A stretch of DNA of 64,000 nt. It comes from Bathymodiolus brooksi. Lineage: Eukaryota; Mollusca; Bivalvia; Mytilida; Modiolidae. The notes under the pieces were generated by a model. The model ran no database searches and was not told the origin of the DNA. It saw only the letters and a list, made by a program, of their open reading frames with translations. The translations under genes and the position numbers were made by a program. Location: positions 18,709,804 through 18,773,803 of the forward strand of contig OY804579.1 of the NCBI GenBank assembly GCA_963680875.1, given 5' to 3'. Below, in pieces: positions 1-12,000 of this stretch. Numbering within the stretch: position 1 is the stretch's first letter; every line of letters starts with the position of its first letter.

Positions 1-2540
1 TAAACCAAAGGGTCTAAACAATGATAGCCAAAATCAGTTAAGATCACAACCAAAGGGTCTAAACAATTATAGCCACAATCAGTTAATACCACATATGTCC
101 ATTGGAGGTGTAAACCAAAGGGTCTAAACAATGATAGCCACGATCAGTTAAGACTACATATGTCCATGGGAGGTGTAAACCAAAGGTTCTAAACAATAAT
201 AGCCACAATCAGTTAATACCACATATGTCCATTGGAGGTGTAAACCAAAGGGTCTAAACAATGATAGCCACGATCAGTTAAGACTACATATGTCCATGGG
301 AGGTGTAAACCAAAGGTTCTAAACAATAATAGCCACAATCAGTTAATACCACATATGTCCATTGGAGGTGTAAACCAAAGGGTCTAAACAATGATAGCCA
401 CGATCAGTTAAGACTACATATGTTCATTGGAGGTGTAAACCAAAGGGTCTAAGCAATGATAGCCACAATCAGTTAAGACCACACATGTCCATGGGAGGTG
501 TAAACCAAAGGGTATAAGCAATGATAGCCACAATCAGTTAAGACTACACATGTCCATGGGAGGTGTAAACCAAAGGGTCTAAACAATGATAGCCACAATC
601 AGTTAAGATCACAACCAAAGGGTCTTAACAATGATTGCCACAATCAGTTAAGACCACAACCAAAGGGTCTAAGCAATGATAGCCACAATCAGTTAAGACT
701 ACATATGTCCATTGGAGGTGTAAACCAAAGTGTCTAAACAATGATAGCCACAATCAGCTTAAACCACATCCAAAGGGTCTAAGCAATGATAGACACAATC
801 AGTTTAGATCACAACCAAAGGGTTTAAGCAATGTTAGCCACAAACAGTTATGACCACATATGTCCATGGGAGGTGTAAACCAAAGGGTCTAAACAATGAT
901 AGCCACAATCAGTTAAGACCACATATGTACATGGGAGGTGTAAACCAAAGGGTCTAAACAATGATAGCCACAATCAGTTAAGATCACAACCAAAGGGTCT
1001 AAGCAATGATTGCCACAATCAGTTAAGACAACAACCAAAGGGTCTAAGCAATGATAGCCACAATCAGTGAAGTCTACATATGTCCATGGGAGGTGTAAAC
1101 CAAAGGGTCTAAGCAATGATAGCCACAATCAGTTTAGATCACAACCAAAGGGTTTAAGCAATGTTAGCCACAAACAGTTATGACCACATATGTCCATGGG
1201 AGGTGTAAACCAAAGGGTCTAAGCAATGATAGCCACAATCAGTGAAGACCACACATGTCCATGGGAGGAGTAAACCAAAGGGTATAAGCAATGATAGCCA
1301 CAATCAGTTAAGACTACACATGTCCATGGGAGGTGTAAACCAAAGGGTCTAAACAATGATAGCCACAATCAGTTAAGATCACAACCAAAGGGTCTTAACA
1401 ATGATTGCCACAATCAGTTAAGACCACATATGTCCATGGGAGGGGTAAACCAAAGTTTCTAAGCAATGATAGCCACAATCAGTTAAGACTACATATGTTC
1501 ATGGGAGGTGTAAACCAAAGGGTCTAAACAATGATAGCCACAATCAGTTAAGACCACATATGTACATGGGAGGTGTAAACCAAAGGGTCTAAACAATGAT
1601 AGCCACAATCAGTTAAGATCACAACCAAAGGGTCTAAGCAATGATTGCCACAATCAGTTAAGACAACAACCAAAGGGTCTAAGCAATGATAGCCACAATC
1701 AGTGAAGTCTACATATGTCCATGGGAGGTGTAAACCAAAGGGTCTAAGCAATGATAGCCACAATCAGTTTAGATCACAACCAAAGGGTTTAAGCAATGTT
1801 AGCCACAAACAGTTATGACCACATATGTCCATGGGAGGTGTAAACCAAAGGGTCTAAGCAATGATAGCCACAATCAGTGAAGACCACACATGTCCATGGG
1901 AGGAGTAAACCAAAGGGTATAAGCAATGATAGCCACAATCAGTTAAGACTACACATGTCCATGGGAGGTGTAAACCAAAGGGTCTAAACAATGATAGCCA
2001 CAATCAGTTAAGATCACAACCAAAGGGTCTTAACAATGATTGCCACAATCAGTTAAGACCACAACCAAAGGGTCTAAGCAATGATAGCCACAATCAGTTA
2101 AGACTACATATGTCCATTGGAGGTGTAAACCAAAGTGTCTAAACAATGATAGCCACAATCAGCTTAAACCACATCCAAAGGGTCTAAGCAATGATAGCCA
2201 CAATCAGTTTAGATCACAACCAAAGGGTTTAAGCAATGTTAGCCACAAACAGTTATGACCACATATGTCCATGGGAGGTGTAAACCAAAGGGTCTAAGCA
2301 ATGATATCCACAATCAGTTAAGACCACATATGTCCATGGGAGGGGTAAACCAAAGTTTCTAAGCAATGATAGCCACAATCAGTTAAGACTACATATGTTC
2401 ATGGGAGGTGTAAACCAAAGGGTCTAAACAATGATAGCCACAATCAGTTAAGACCACATATGTACATGGGAGGTGTAAACCAAAGGGTCTAAACAATGAT
2501 AGCCACAATCAGTTAAGACCACATATGTCCATGGGAGGAG
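1..2540 (+). repeat. 45/65-bp minisatellite, end of a plus-strand arm
   Basis: Tandem array of a 65-bp unit (core CCAAAGGGTCTAAACAATGA, then AGCCACAATCAGTTAAGACC, then a CATATGTCCATGGGAGGTG segment) mixed with a 45-bp form lacking that last 20 bp. The orientation matches the array in intron 4 of the plus-strand Rac-like fragment at 44236-45635, so this is the distal end of another plus-strand arm that starts outside the window. A higher-order repeat of 635 bp is visible: the variant ACATATGTACATGG occurs at about 921 and again at about 1556, and once more near 2456. The short minus-strand ORFs seen here are by-products of the repeat. Confidence 0.95.
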
Positions 2541-2818
2541 AACTTTAGTTTTATTAAAGAACTGTAAATATCAATAATACATATATCTAATATAGATATA
2601 GCTGTGCTTAAAATGCAAGATCAATCAATCAAGATGTCATTGCTGTTTCGGATCCATTAAACAGATATTTTTCTTAACGCTATGATCGATGTTAAGACTG
2701 GTCAGAAATGTTCCTTTGGGATTACTGAAGATGTGTTAATACTTTTTGGAGCGGTTCGAAATCCAAGATGGCTGTCCTGTTTTCTCATTAAACTAGACAT
2801 TTTTTATTTCTTTTCCAG
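2541..2818. other. Flank of the array and junction between inverted arms
   Basis: Bases 2541-2685 are the exon-5-side flank of the minisatellite in plus orientation; their mirror image is at about 6800-6985. Near 2690 the sequence switches to the start of the minus-orientation segment. The stretch at 2690-2815 (GGTCAGAAATGTTCC onward) recurs at 51215-51340 and inverted at 49925-50040. It leads into a polypyrimidine tract and the AG of exon A. No gene seen. Confidence 0.7.
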
Positions 2819-3061
2819 AAAAACTGCATCCAGACTTTACCGAAGTATTCCTTTAGGGATCCTCAATTAGTAGTCAACGAAAAAACACAATGTCCAATTT
2901 TTACTTTACATTATTGTGTTGACAATTACTTTCCTATATGTTTTACCTATAGAAATGTATGTATTGAGAAAATGTTATTTCAGCTGAATCATGAAATTAC
3001 CTCGTTATGCGAACAAAGAAAGATAACTCTAATTGAAATCTTTGACTATTTACTGAAATGA
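2819..3061 (+). CDS. Unrecognised gene, coding exon A (copy 1)
   Basis: After a clear acceptor (TTTCTTTTCCAG) the frame starting at 2819 is open for 80 codons to TGA at 3059-3061. Short extracts are LPKYSFRDPQLVVNEKTQCP and LFQLNHEITSLCEQRK. In the equivalent copies the exon probably ends two bases into a codon, at CTGAA|GTGAGT (copy at 49692) or CTGAA|GTGAAT (copy at 21555). In this copy the donor GT has become AT, so correct splicing is doubtful. The split codon is completed in phase by exon B at 3521. I do not recognise the family. The exon lies tail-to-tail with the Rac-like gene and is duplicated with it; the copies at 49692 and 51345 are damaged. Upstream exons of the gene are not in the window. 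Confidence 0.5.
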   Translation, partial: KNCIQTLPKYSFRDPQLVVNEKTQCPIFTLHYCVDNYFPICFTYRNVCIEKMLFQLNHEITSLCEQRKITLIEIFDYLLK

Positions 3062-3085
3062 GTGAGCGAGTGATTGTTGTACACA

Positions 3086-3445
3086 TATGGGTTAGGGTTA
3101 TTAGCCGATTTTAAAAGTTCATTAGAGGTTGTGTTGTATGCATACTATGTATCAAATCTAAATAACACTTTGAATTTGAATTTGAAAATGGGGTTTAAGG
3201 CCACTTTCAACAATATTTCAGCTATACCGTGGCTGTCAGTTTTATTGGTGGAGGAAACTGGAGTATCCATAGAAAACCACCGACTTACCGCAAGTCACTC
3301 ACAATCTTTATCACATCATGTTGTATCGAGTACACATCACCAGAGCGGAATTCAAACTCACAACGTTTGCGGCGATAGGCACTGATTGCATAGGTAGTAA
3401 TAAATCCAACCACCATACGATCACAACCACGACTGCCTCCTGTAA
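3086..3445 (-). repeat. tRNA-derived SINE, minus orientation (copy 1)
   Basis: Between exons A and B. The minus strand carries a B-box-like GAGTTTGAATTCC near 3350. A conserved central block (TTCAACAATATTTCAGCTAT on the plus strand at about 3207) is followed by a T/A-rich tail with repeated TTTGAA. The same block occurs with the tRNA head in each Rac intron-3 flank. Mollusc genomes carry SINE superfamilies sharing such central domains; I do not assign a named family. Confidence 0.7.
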
Positions 3446-3520
3446 AAATGTGGATCAGGCTTTTCAATATTCAAGTTTCATTAAGACATCCTTGTAAAGG
3501 TTCAAATTATTTCATTATAG

Positions 3521-3599
3521 ACCAACGTGTTGCGCTAAATATATAATATCTGTCGAAATTTTGTACATAAGAATGCACAGTATTTATGATATTTCTCAG
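3521..3599 (+). CDS. Unrecognised gene, coding exon B (copy 1)
   Basis: A 79-bp exon candidate between a TTCATTATAG acceptor and a CAG|GTGAGA donor. One base completes the codon left by exon A, then 26 codons are open, ending in RMHSIYDISQ. The same exon with the same length and splice signals is at 22017-22095, 49155-49233 (minus) and 51865-51943. Phase compatibility with exon A and conservation of the ORF support coding, but no homologue is recognised. Reading through the donor gives a short extension and then a stop, while the 98-codon ORF that begins 16 bases later is in another frame. Confidence 0.45.
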
Positions 3600-3615
3600 G
3601 TGAGAATAGTAGCCA

Positions 3616-3912
3616 ATGGGCTCTCGTAATATGACATTAATTCTTAGGAGTTCACCGGCTATCCCCAAATATGTGGTTGATGACAATTGCCAAATATTTG
3701 GACAAACTTTGTCAGTGTTAGATAGTATAATGCTGTTGATAGCAATATACTATGTTTTCGATTTGGAATACCCAACAATGTATGCACAAATGGTGGGCAT
3801 CATACAACACTGGGTTGTTGTTAATGCCTATACAGAACAGAAGTGTACGAATTTTATAAAATTTTCAGACATGCTGTCAATTTCGTCTGATAAACCAGAT
3901 ATAAGTGAATAG
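3616..3912 (+). CDS. 98-aa hypothetical ORF (copy 1)
   Basis: Intact ORF of 98 codons from ATG to TAG. It contains the hydrophobic stretch SVLDSIMLLIAIYYVFDLEY at residues 33-52, which could be a buried helix or a membrane segment, followed by P..Y and IQHWVV. The YYVF-EYP...IQ pattern resembles the C-terminal end of some uncharacterised animal proteins (SAM-domain-3-like group); that is from memory and weak. All four copies in the window keep the full 98 codons with amino-acid substitutions and no stops. In-frame stops TGA, TAG and TAG lie just upstream (3601-3612), so it either starts at this ATG or is the last exon of a gene whose frame was shifted before amplification. Confidence 0.45.
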   Translation: MGSRNMTLILRSSPAIPKYVVDDNCQIFGQTLSVLDSIMLLIAIYYVFDLEYPTMYAQMVGIIQHWVVVNAYTEQKCTNFIKFSDMLSISSDKPDISE

Positions 3913-4245
3913 TCTTGGACATTCTAACCTGTGGAGACAATATACATAAAAATAATTATAGATTTTTTTCATGACTGCATGTCTTACAAGTTTTACGAAT
4001 ATTACGAATTTCCGCCAAAATCTTGAAGGCGATCAGAGTTTTTATATTGTAAATAATTACAACTGATCCTTTTAATATTTGTATCATTATATATATGTGT
4101 TAAATCGTCTCTCATAACTCAACAGTAAGTGGCTTTTGTATTGTAATTATGTGTATTATTTTGTGTAATTGTTTGTCTTTGATTTGTACAAAAGGCGAGA
4201 CGTAAATAAAATATTGAATCTGAATCTGTCAAATGATTGGCAATA
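3913..4245 (+). other. 3' flank of the 98-aa ORF
   Basis: AT-rich, no further ORF. A candidate polyadenylation signal AATAAA lies at 4205-4210, followed by a TTGAATC-type repeat (TTGAATCTGAATCTG) that resembles the 3' tail of a LINE or a processed transcript. The segment recurs after the copies at 22408 and 52256 and before 48842. Confidence 0.4.
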
Positions 4246-4249
4246 AATG

Positions 4250-5095
4250 TTTAGGCCACATTGCATTGGGGTGGAATATGGCTTCATTAGAGGCATATAA
4301 TGGATCGGGGACAATGCATACAATGGGCGAAATTTACCTGTGAATTACCTGTAAACATAATGATACCTTGTTAATTAAGCAGTGCTTATGTGAACACTTT
4401 TTACATGGTTCGTAAACTTCTGAACACATTTATTTCAAATAACTATTTGTCTTCATACAATATGGACTTGCAAATTGTGAAAACCCAAATCCAGGTTCCA
4501 TGTGTTTTAAAATGAAAACTAATATTTCGCTGTAATTTTTATTGTATTAAATAAAATGAAATTTTAAGATTTATTCTATCATATTGATTCAGCATTAAGG
4601 AGTATATTGTACAAATCATAAGTTATGTCATACATTATGATACAGGCCATAATATAACCGAACAATTGTTAATTGTATTAATAATCGTTAGGTTTTAAAC
4701 TTTAAGATTGGTATTTGTTGCTGCTACGCTATAAGCATGCAACAGAAAGGAGTATCTTGTACAAATCATAATTTATTTCATACGTAGGCCATGATATAAC
4801 TGAACAATTGCTGATTATATTGATTAAATCTTTAAATTTTAAACTTACAAATTGGTATTTGTTGCTGTTACGCGTATGCTTATAAACAGGATTCATCTCA
4901 TACATGTATTATCATATACAACTTGTTAATTTTGTTTGCCATGATATACACCGTAGCTTAATATTAATTATAGTAATTTAAACCATCCCTTTTTATATTT
5001 TCTCATCCGCCCCAATGTATGCATTTTCACCGCCCTATTGTATTGCTTTTTGTCGCCCCATTTTATAAAAATCCGCCCCAACGTTGAATGTCGAA
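4250..5095. mobile_element. Foldback/MITE-like element with CGCCCCA-rich ends (copy 1)
   Basis: Both ends carry several spaced copies of a GGGGCG motif in opposite orientation: CATTGGGGTGGAATAT and ACAATGGGCGAAAT at the left, and CCGCCCCAATGTAT, CGCCCCATTTTAT and CCGCCCCAACGTTG at the right (4995-5085). No ORF is inside. Equivalent copies are at about 22739-23585, 47650-48505 and (right end only) 52790-52905. Non-autonomous, class uncertain. Confidence 0.5.
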
Positions 5096-5549
5096 TGTTT
5101 ATGCATAATATTGATTCGAGCTTATACCGGTGGTCTTCATTCTTTTCCGTAAACTTGTGTCCTTGACAGTTGGTATTGCTGTATGGAGATCAAATAAACC
5201 AGAGAGTTTCGAAATGCTTTCTTAAAAGATATCAGTTTTGTTTTTATCATTATTTCGATGGGGCTTTATACCACTTTTATGATTTGTTGGTTATATTGTG
5301 ACAATCTATTGTAGTAGAAGAGTCAGCCCGAGTTACTTATGGGAGAACTTCTTATCTTGACTAATTAAGTTGCTTTTGCAAAATCACTGATCTTGCTTAA
5401 TTAAGCAACTAGCAAACTCTATCATAAAGAGTATAAGTTGAGTGTGCCTTTAATGTGATATTAAACTGGGACATTTACTCATTTGGATCGTTTATAGTTA
5501 AAGCGATCTATACAGATGGAAAAATACAGACCATTCTGATTTTTCACAC
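5096..5549. other. AT-rich spacer without a gene
   Basis: Downstream of the Rac-like gene on its minus strand. No ORF, RNA gene or strong repeat seen apart from the palindromic CTTAATTAAG at about 5396. Conserved in the other copies. Confidence 0.5.
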
Positions 5550-5858
5550 GTGCGTTAAAATGTTAACACAAGATTACTTTTAAACATGTTAATGTGTGAA
5601 TTAAGTGTTGCACGGAATTTAAGCATGTTAGTGTGAATAATTTAACACATTAACATGTTTAAAAAATAAAACTAATGTTAAGCATAATTAACACCACTCT
5701 TTTGAAAACAACACATTAACATGTAACAAAAATAACACCAGTGTTAAAGATTGTTTACACTAGCATTCTCAAAATAATACTTTAAGATGTTTATTAAGTG
5801 TTGCAAAAAGGTGTTAATAACAGCGTTGAATTATTAACACTTGTCTTTACAGTGTGGT
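5550..5858. repeat. GTGTTAA/TTAACAC motif cluster (copy 1)
   Basis: Dense alternation of TTAACAC, GTGTTAA and ACATTAACATGT motifs in both orientations, capable of many small hairpins. It lies just beyond the 3' end of the Rac-like gene. Recurs at 24038-24315, 46768-47070 and 53355-53625. Either a decayed MITE or part of a 3' UTR. Confidence 0.6.
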
Positions 5859-6098
5859 TTTTAAACGTTAAAATCATTATGAAGATGGAAATTGAAATAT
5901 TTATATATAATTTTTCATATCTGAATAAACCAATGGAATGATTTCATTGATTGCACCACAATGCCTGAAGGTACAGCCTCTCCCACCACATCACATCAAA
6001 TGTAATTATTCATAAAGAACAATGAAGACTTAACATACACAACGAGATGCATTGCAACACATGGGTTAAGATTGGGAAAAATTGTCTTGTATCATAGT

Positions 6099-9000
6099 TT
6101 AGAGTAAATGACATTTTCCACTTCCCGTCTTCTTTGGAGGAATAATCACTGCCCGTATTGCTTCATCAAAAACAGACGTAAGTCCTTTATGTGTTTTTGC
6201 TGAACATTCCACATACTTAACAGCACCGACTTTGCCTGCCATTGCAAGTCCTTGATTATATGAAACAAATGCAGGTCTTTTATCAGAGTTTTTACTTTTT
6301 AATGTCTCTTTATCATCACGAAGATCCATTTTAGTTCCTACAAGTATTGTTGGTGTGTCTGGACAATGATATCGAATTTCTGGATACCACTGAAATCATT
6401 TAAAATAATGAAATATATAACTTGCAACTTAGTGAGTGAGAGATGGTTGTTTAACGCCAATTCAGCAAATTTTCAGCTAGAACAAGTTAATTTTCAATGA
6501 GATGATGATGAGGTCCGCTTTGTTCTAGACCAACACGCTGAGTTGGATTTTCATAGTGCTAGCTCACTGAAACAACAGTCCACGGGTAGACATGTCGCTC
6601 CACTCGTACACATTATTCTGATTCCGAGTCTTTGCTCTTTCTCCTTAATGCTGCGTGCTTAGCGGAGAAGCAACAAACACACATTTTGTAGTCTTTGATC
6701 CGTCCGAAATTTGCAACTTAAATTAAAACAACAAATAAAACAATCAGCTGCACTATTAGTATATGTACTATTGAAACAGTCATGAATAAGGTTGCCTTAA
6801 CAGCGATCATAGCGTTAAGAACAATATCTGTTTAATGGATCCGAAACAGCAATGACATCTTGATTGATTGATCTTGCATTTTAAGCACAATTATATCTAT
6901 ATTAGATATATGTATTATTGATATTTAGTTCTTTAATGATGTAATTATTAATAAAACTAAAGTTCTCCTCCCATGGACATATGTGGTCTTAACTGATTAT
7001 GGCTAGCATTGCTTAGACCCTTTGGTTTACACCTCCCATGTACATATGTGGTCTTAACTTTTTGTGGCTAACATTGCTTAGACCCTTTGGTTGTGGTCTT
7101 AGATGATTGTGGCTATCATTGCTTAAACCCTTTGGCTGTGGTCTTAACTGATTGTGGCTATCATTGTTTAGACCCTTTGGTTTACCTGCTTAAAAAGACT
7201 TTAAAATATTTGACTTTCCAATCTTCTGATTATGAGCGCACATGATGAAGGTTATTCCATAATAGATTAGTTCAATTTCCAGGACTGAGGGATACCTGTT
7301 GTTCAATTTTCAGGACTGAGCGATACCTGTTGTTCAATTTCCAGGACTGAGCGATACCTATTGTTCAATTTCCAGGACTGAGCGATACCTGTTGTTCAAT
7401 TTCCAGGACTGAGCGATACCTGTTGTTCAATGCTCATCACTGGGGATAGCTGTCGTTTGTTATACTTGCTTTGTGTTCTATATTCTGAAAACTTGTTGGA
7501 CTTTCGAGCGAAAAACACACAAGAAATACTTCCTGAAAAAAAGAATTAATTGGTTACAATTTCTCAATGAGTAAAGTTGCAAGGCGACCTTTTTGTACAC
7601 CAATACGCTTTTCCTCCAAGCTATTTTACGGGTATCACATGCGAAACAGGCATTGCTTATCCTTAGGGAGCACCTGGGTTCACCCCCGATTTTAGTGGGG
7701 TTCATGTTGCTCCAGTTTTCCGTGTAATGTTTTGTAGATCGTCGTTTGTCCTTTTATCTTTTTTCTTTTGACCATTGTGTTGGCTACGCTTCTACGATTT
7801 ACGGCCTCTGATTACCTCTTTGGTATCGTCAAACTTTCCGTACATCATACATTTGTATCTCTCCCTTATTGTATTGTTTTCTTCTTTCTTCGTCCTCTAT
7901 TTACTGCCTTGATTATTTTGGATTATTTCATGATTATATTATTATACATTGTTTTATTCACATCAATATTACTATTATTTTGGATTATTTCATGATTATA
8001 GTATTATACATTGCTTTATTTACATCATTATTACTATTATTTTCATCGATTATCTATTCTCAGTAAGACTATGATTGCCGTCGAAGACCCTTATCAAGGG
8101 GGAGGGGATGGGGTTTCTATTAACTATCTTAATCCCACCACATGTCTGTGTATATCCAAAGCCATCACCTGGATTCCAAATGCCATGCGTGGTGGTGTTT
8201 TTGTGGTAATTTTTTTAAAGTGAATGGTAGTTGTTCGTTTTGCTAACATAGGTGGCATTGTTGACCATTACTGTTTAAACTTTTCCTTCATAATGTATCT
8301 ACTACGACACTTGTCACCGATAAAGCGTTACGGTTTTCAGATCTCAGTTGAGTCAGATATTGAACCAATCTCTTCAGTATTATATAGCAGATAAACTTAC
8401 TGTTAGTGGATATGACAATGGACGGATTCTAGCATAGTCATCCTGACCAGCCGTGTCCCATAGACCTAGGTGGATGTATTTGTCAAACATTTTAACATTT
8501 GCCTGATAGTTGTCAAATCTGAAACATAATACATTATACTTCGTTATAGCTTTAATATAGAAAAGGGGCCGTCGTGATCGTGATCGCATGGTAGTTGGAT
8601 TTGCAACTACCTAATAGCAATCAGTACCTATCACCACTAACATTACGAGTTCGAATCCCGCTTAGACGAGGTGTGCTCTATACAACATTATATGATAAAG
8701 TTTGTCAGTGACTTGCAGCAGGTCGATGGTTTTCTCCGTGTACGTTCCTCCAACAATAAAACTGACTGCCACGGTATAACTGAAATATTGTTGAAAGTGG
8801 CGTTAAACACCATAACCTTAACCCTAATATAGAAATTGTTTACAAGATCGATATCATTGCTTCCCTGTTTAAATAAAATTATCTTTTTAACCTAGATGTG
8901 AATTATAATGTCACAAAAACAAAACGTATGTTAGCTTTATTTATATTGTATACAAGTATCCAATTTGGTTTTCCTCTTTCTAAAGCATGGGACAAATATT

Positions 9001-12000
9001 AATCCCTGTTATATAATAAAGCTACCATATCTACATAAAATAAGACGCCATGATATAGCTGGGGAAAAAAAACCCGATAAAGTTGGCGTTAAGCACCATC
9101 CAATCAATTCACATAAATTAATACAGAGTCAGGAGATGTTTTGTGTTTTGCTGCACTTCTTGGTAAGAGTGGCTTTGAGTGTGAGATTTTAACACCAGTA
9201 GTCGATTTTGTTTGTAACCTTAATCTGTGGATATTTTATTGGGCTCAATAATGGTTTATCAACTCAAGTGCAATAATAAATCATAAAGGAGTAGATATGA
9301 TAAGGGCAGAAATTGGCCTAAAAAATAGACAAATTATAAATGAAACGTATAGCTTTCGTTGTTTCTTGATTTTATAAGACCTTTACCCCAACTACTATTT
9401 TGGTAACAATTTTCCATATGTGCACGTGCGATGATGTCACACTAGTCAATGAAAAGTCTATCGTTTCGTGAAAATATATGAAATCTAACAAGAAATGTGT
9501 ATTTAATGTCAATTTTCAGTATGATGTTTACTATACATAAACACATATCTCATTTAATTTTTGTGTTGGTACCCGAGTGTGGAGAGTATGAAATCTGCAA
9601 TCAAAAAATAATTTTAAGGTCGATTTCTCGTCAGCGGCCATTTTTTATTGACCGTTTTCATCCGTAATAGACAGAAATAGAAATCGACCTTTTAATCTCA
9701 TCCAAAATAAAGTTGGTTATCGTATTTGTTTTGCTACGGGAGTAAAACTTGAACAATTTTTATGAAACAGTGTTGACGTTAAATAAATTTTGGAGGTAAT
9801 TTACTGCCGACCTGATTGTGCATTGAGTCCGACGTGTTTTTTTTTTCTAACCCTCAGTGGAATTTCATGTGTTACTATACTAAAGTAAACTTTAATATTA
9901 TCCCCACAATTCACAAAAAGTACAGAAAACAAAACAAGCAACCAAAAAGAAAATTAGTACGTCAGATTATCTTTTTTTTTTTTTTTATCTTAGAAATTAA
10001 TTCATTGGACATGTAAACACCTCGGAACTTTCTATTTTTAGTAGTCTCTTTACTTTTTATTATTTTCTTTTTTTCTTTTACAAATATATTTTATTTAGCT
10101 CTTTCGCAAAGTGAATTCCCGATGAATAATTGTATTAACGTAAATTTGATTTATACATAGCTTAATATTAACGTTGCGGTGGCGTAATGGTCTAGCACAC
10201 ATGACTGCCGATAACAACATCGTGAGATCAATATTTTATTCTTACTTAATTCATAAATCATCTAATACAGTACATATAACGATATAACATACATGTTTTA
10301 ACATAGTTAATGTTTGTTAGGTTTGATTTACATATTCGGTGTTTCGTTTATAATGGTCCTTTTGTCATCCTTACTAAGAATGTTATTGATACAGTCTATC
10401 GTTTATGAGTCAGTGCTAAATGTGTAGTATTACTTGGAATTTTAGTGGTATGATTTTACATTAATGGGCCATGACCAATAATACAGTATTATATAATCTA
10501 TCACGTTTTACTTTTCTCAACAAAAAAAGTTTGAAGATACCGTAAATATAAACTACCGTCTTCCAATCAAAGTATACTACCGCATTTGTACTCTTAGTCA
10601 TATCGGAATCGAAATAAATCATGGAAGCCAGAATGTGTTTTGGTTTTAACATGGTTTGGCGGATATTAGTAAGTTTTATCCCTCACTTCTGGCTCGGGAT
10701 AAAATACTATTCTCTGATGTTCCCGTGGCAAGTAGAATTTTGATTGGCTAAAAAGGTACTTTTAAAACTTCAGGGAAGCCGTGCGGTGACAGAAAATCAA
10801 TAATCGCTCTCACCTAGGTGCTGTCCATTTACATTGTGCACACCAGACGACACACATTTCACAAGATGACAGAAAATCAATGATCGCTCTCTGTGATCTT
10901 TGTCCAAAGATACACGTATTTATGTTTTTCCTATAAGAAGGACATACTTATTAATGTTGGAACATTCAGATAAAAATGTTATCAGTCTCTAGATGTTATA
11001 TATCCCGTTATAAAGGGATATTTGCGCATCACCTTTAAACAAAACCACTGCCCTTTAAAACGGGATATATAACATCTCGAGACTAATAACGTATAATATC
11101 CGCCAATCCATGTTAAAACTCCCAACACATGCTGGCTTCCATGATTTATTTCTTAATTATTCAACATGGATTATATCCTCTCCTGCCGCTGTAGTCCTGC
11201 TTTACCATGTTATGCAGTTGACTTGGTTCCTTTGACATTCTAATTACTGAGAATAATTTCCTCACCTTTTAACAAAACCACTGCCCTTTAAAACTGGATA
11301 TTTGCGCATCACCTTTTAACAAAACCACTGCCCTTTAAAACGGGATATATAACATCTCGAGACTAATAACGTATAATATCCGCCAATCCATGTTAAAACT
11401 CCCAACACATTCTGGCTTCCATGATTTATTTCTTAATTATTCAACATGGATTATATCCTCTCCTGCCGCTGTAGTCCTGCTTTACCATGTTATGCAGTTG
11501 ACTTGGTTCCTTTGACATTCTAATTACTGAGAATAATTTCCTCTCATGATTTAAAAAATAAAAAGATCAACATTCGGTTATAAAAAGATTCTAAAAAAGC
11601 AATTTACAGAGCTCAGCATTGACGAGATGATAATGATAAAATGTCTCTAGATCTGCTAAGGGGCTGTTGTAGAATTTTTTTTCTTGATTAAATAAAAGGT
11701 CCATGAGATCTACAGGAAAATACTGTGCATAGGGAAACATGTTGCTATGGAAGGGGAATAACTATGAATAAAAATATCAAAATGTTTTTTTGAAATATGA
11801 AATGACATTTGTAATGTGTATAGCTTGACAAAAATGTACCGCTTAATCAAATATCAAGTCAAAAGATCGTAGATGTCAAAATTCAACCATTAATTGCAAT
11901 AATATAGGTTAATTTAATGTTTACAAAACCGTTGCTAGGGTGAAAAAACTGCACAACAATACTATATAGAGAATTGGAATATTATTTTTAGAGTGTATAT

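Noticed and set aside
7478..7705. ORFs such as those at 7478-7705, 15390-15599, 36284-36493 and 43649-43843 around the exon 4/intron 3 border
   Set aside because: Wrong frame or strand; they are shadows of exon 4 and intron 3, and their lengths change freely between copies.
10171..10235. A functional tRNA gene
   Set aside because: A box is good but the B box and arms have decayed, and it is repeated as part of a transposon; it is a SINE relic.
10461..10652. 63-codon minus ORF repeated at 39211-39402 and 60240-60431
   Set aside because: Conserved only because the TIR element is duplicated; it overlaps the palindrome arm and has no coding features or start context.
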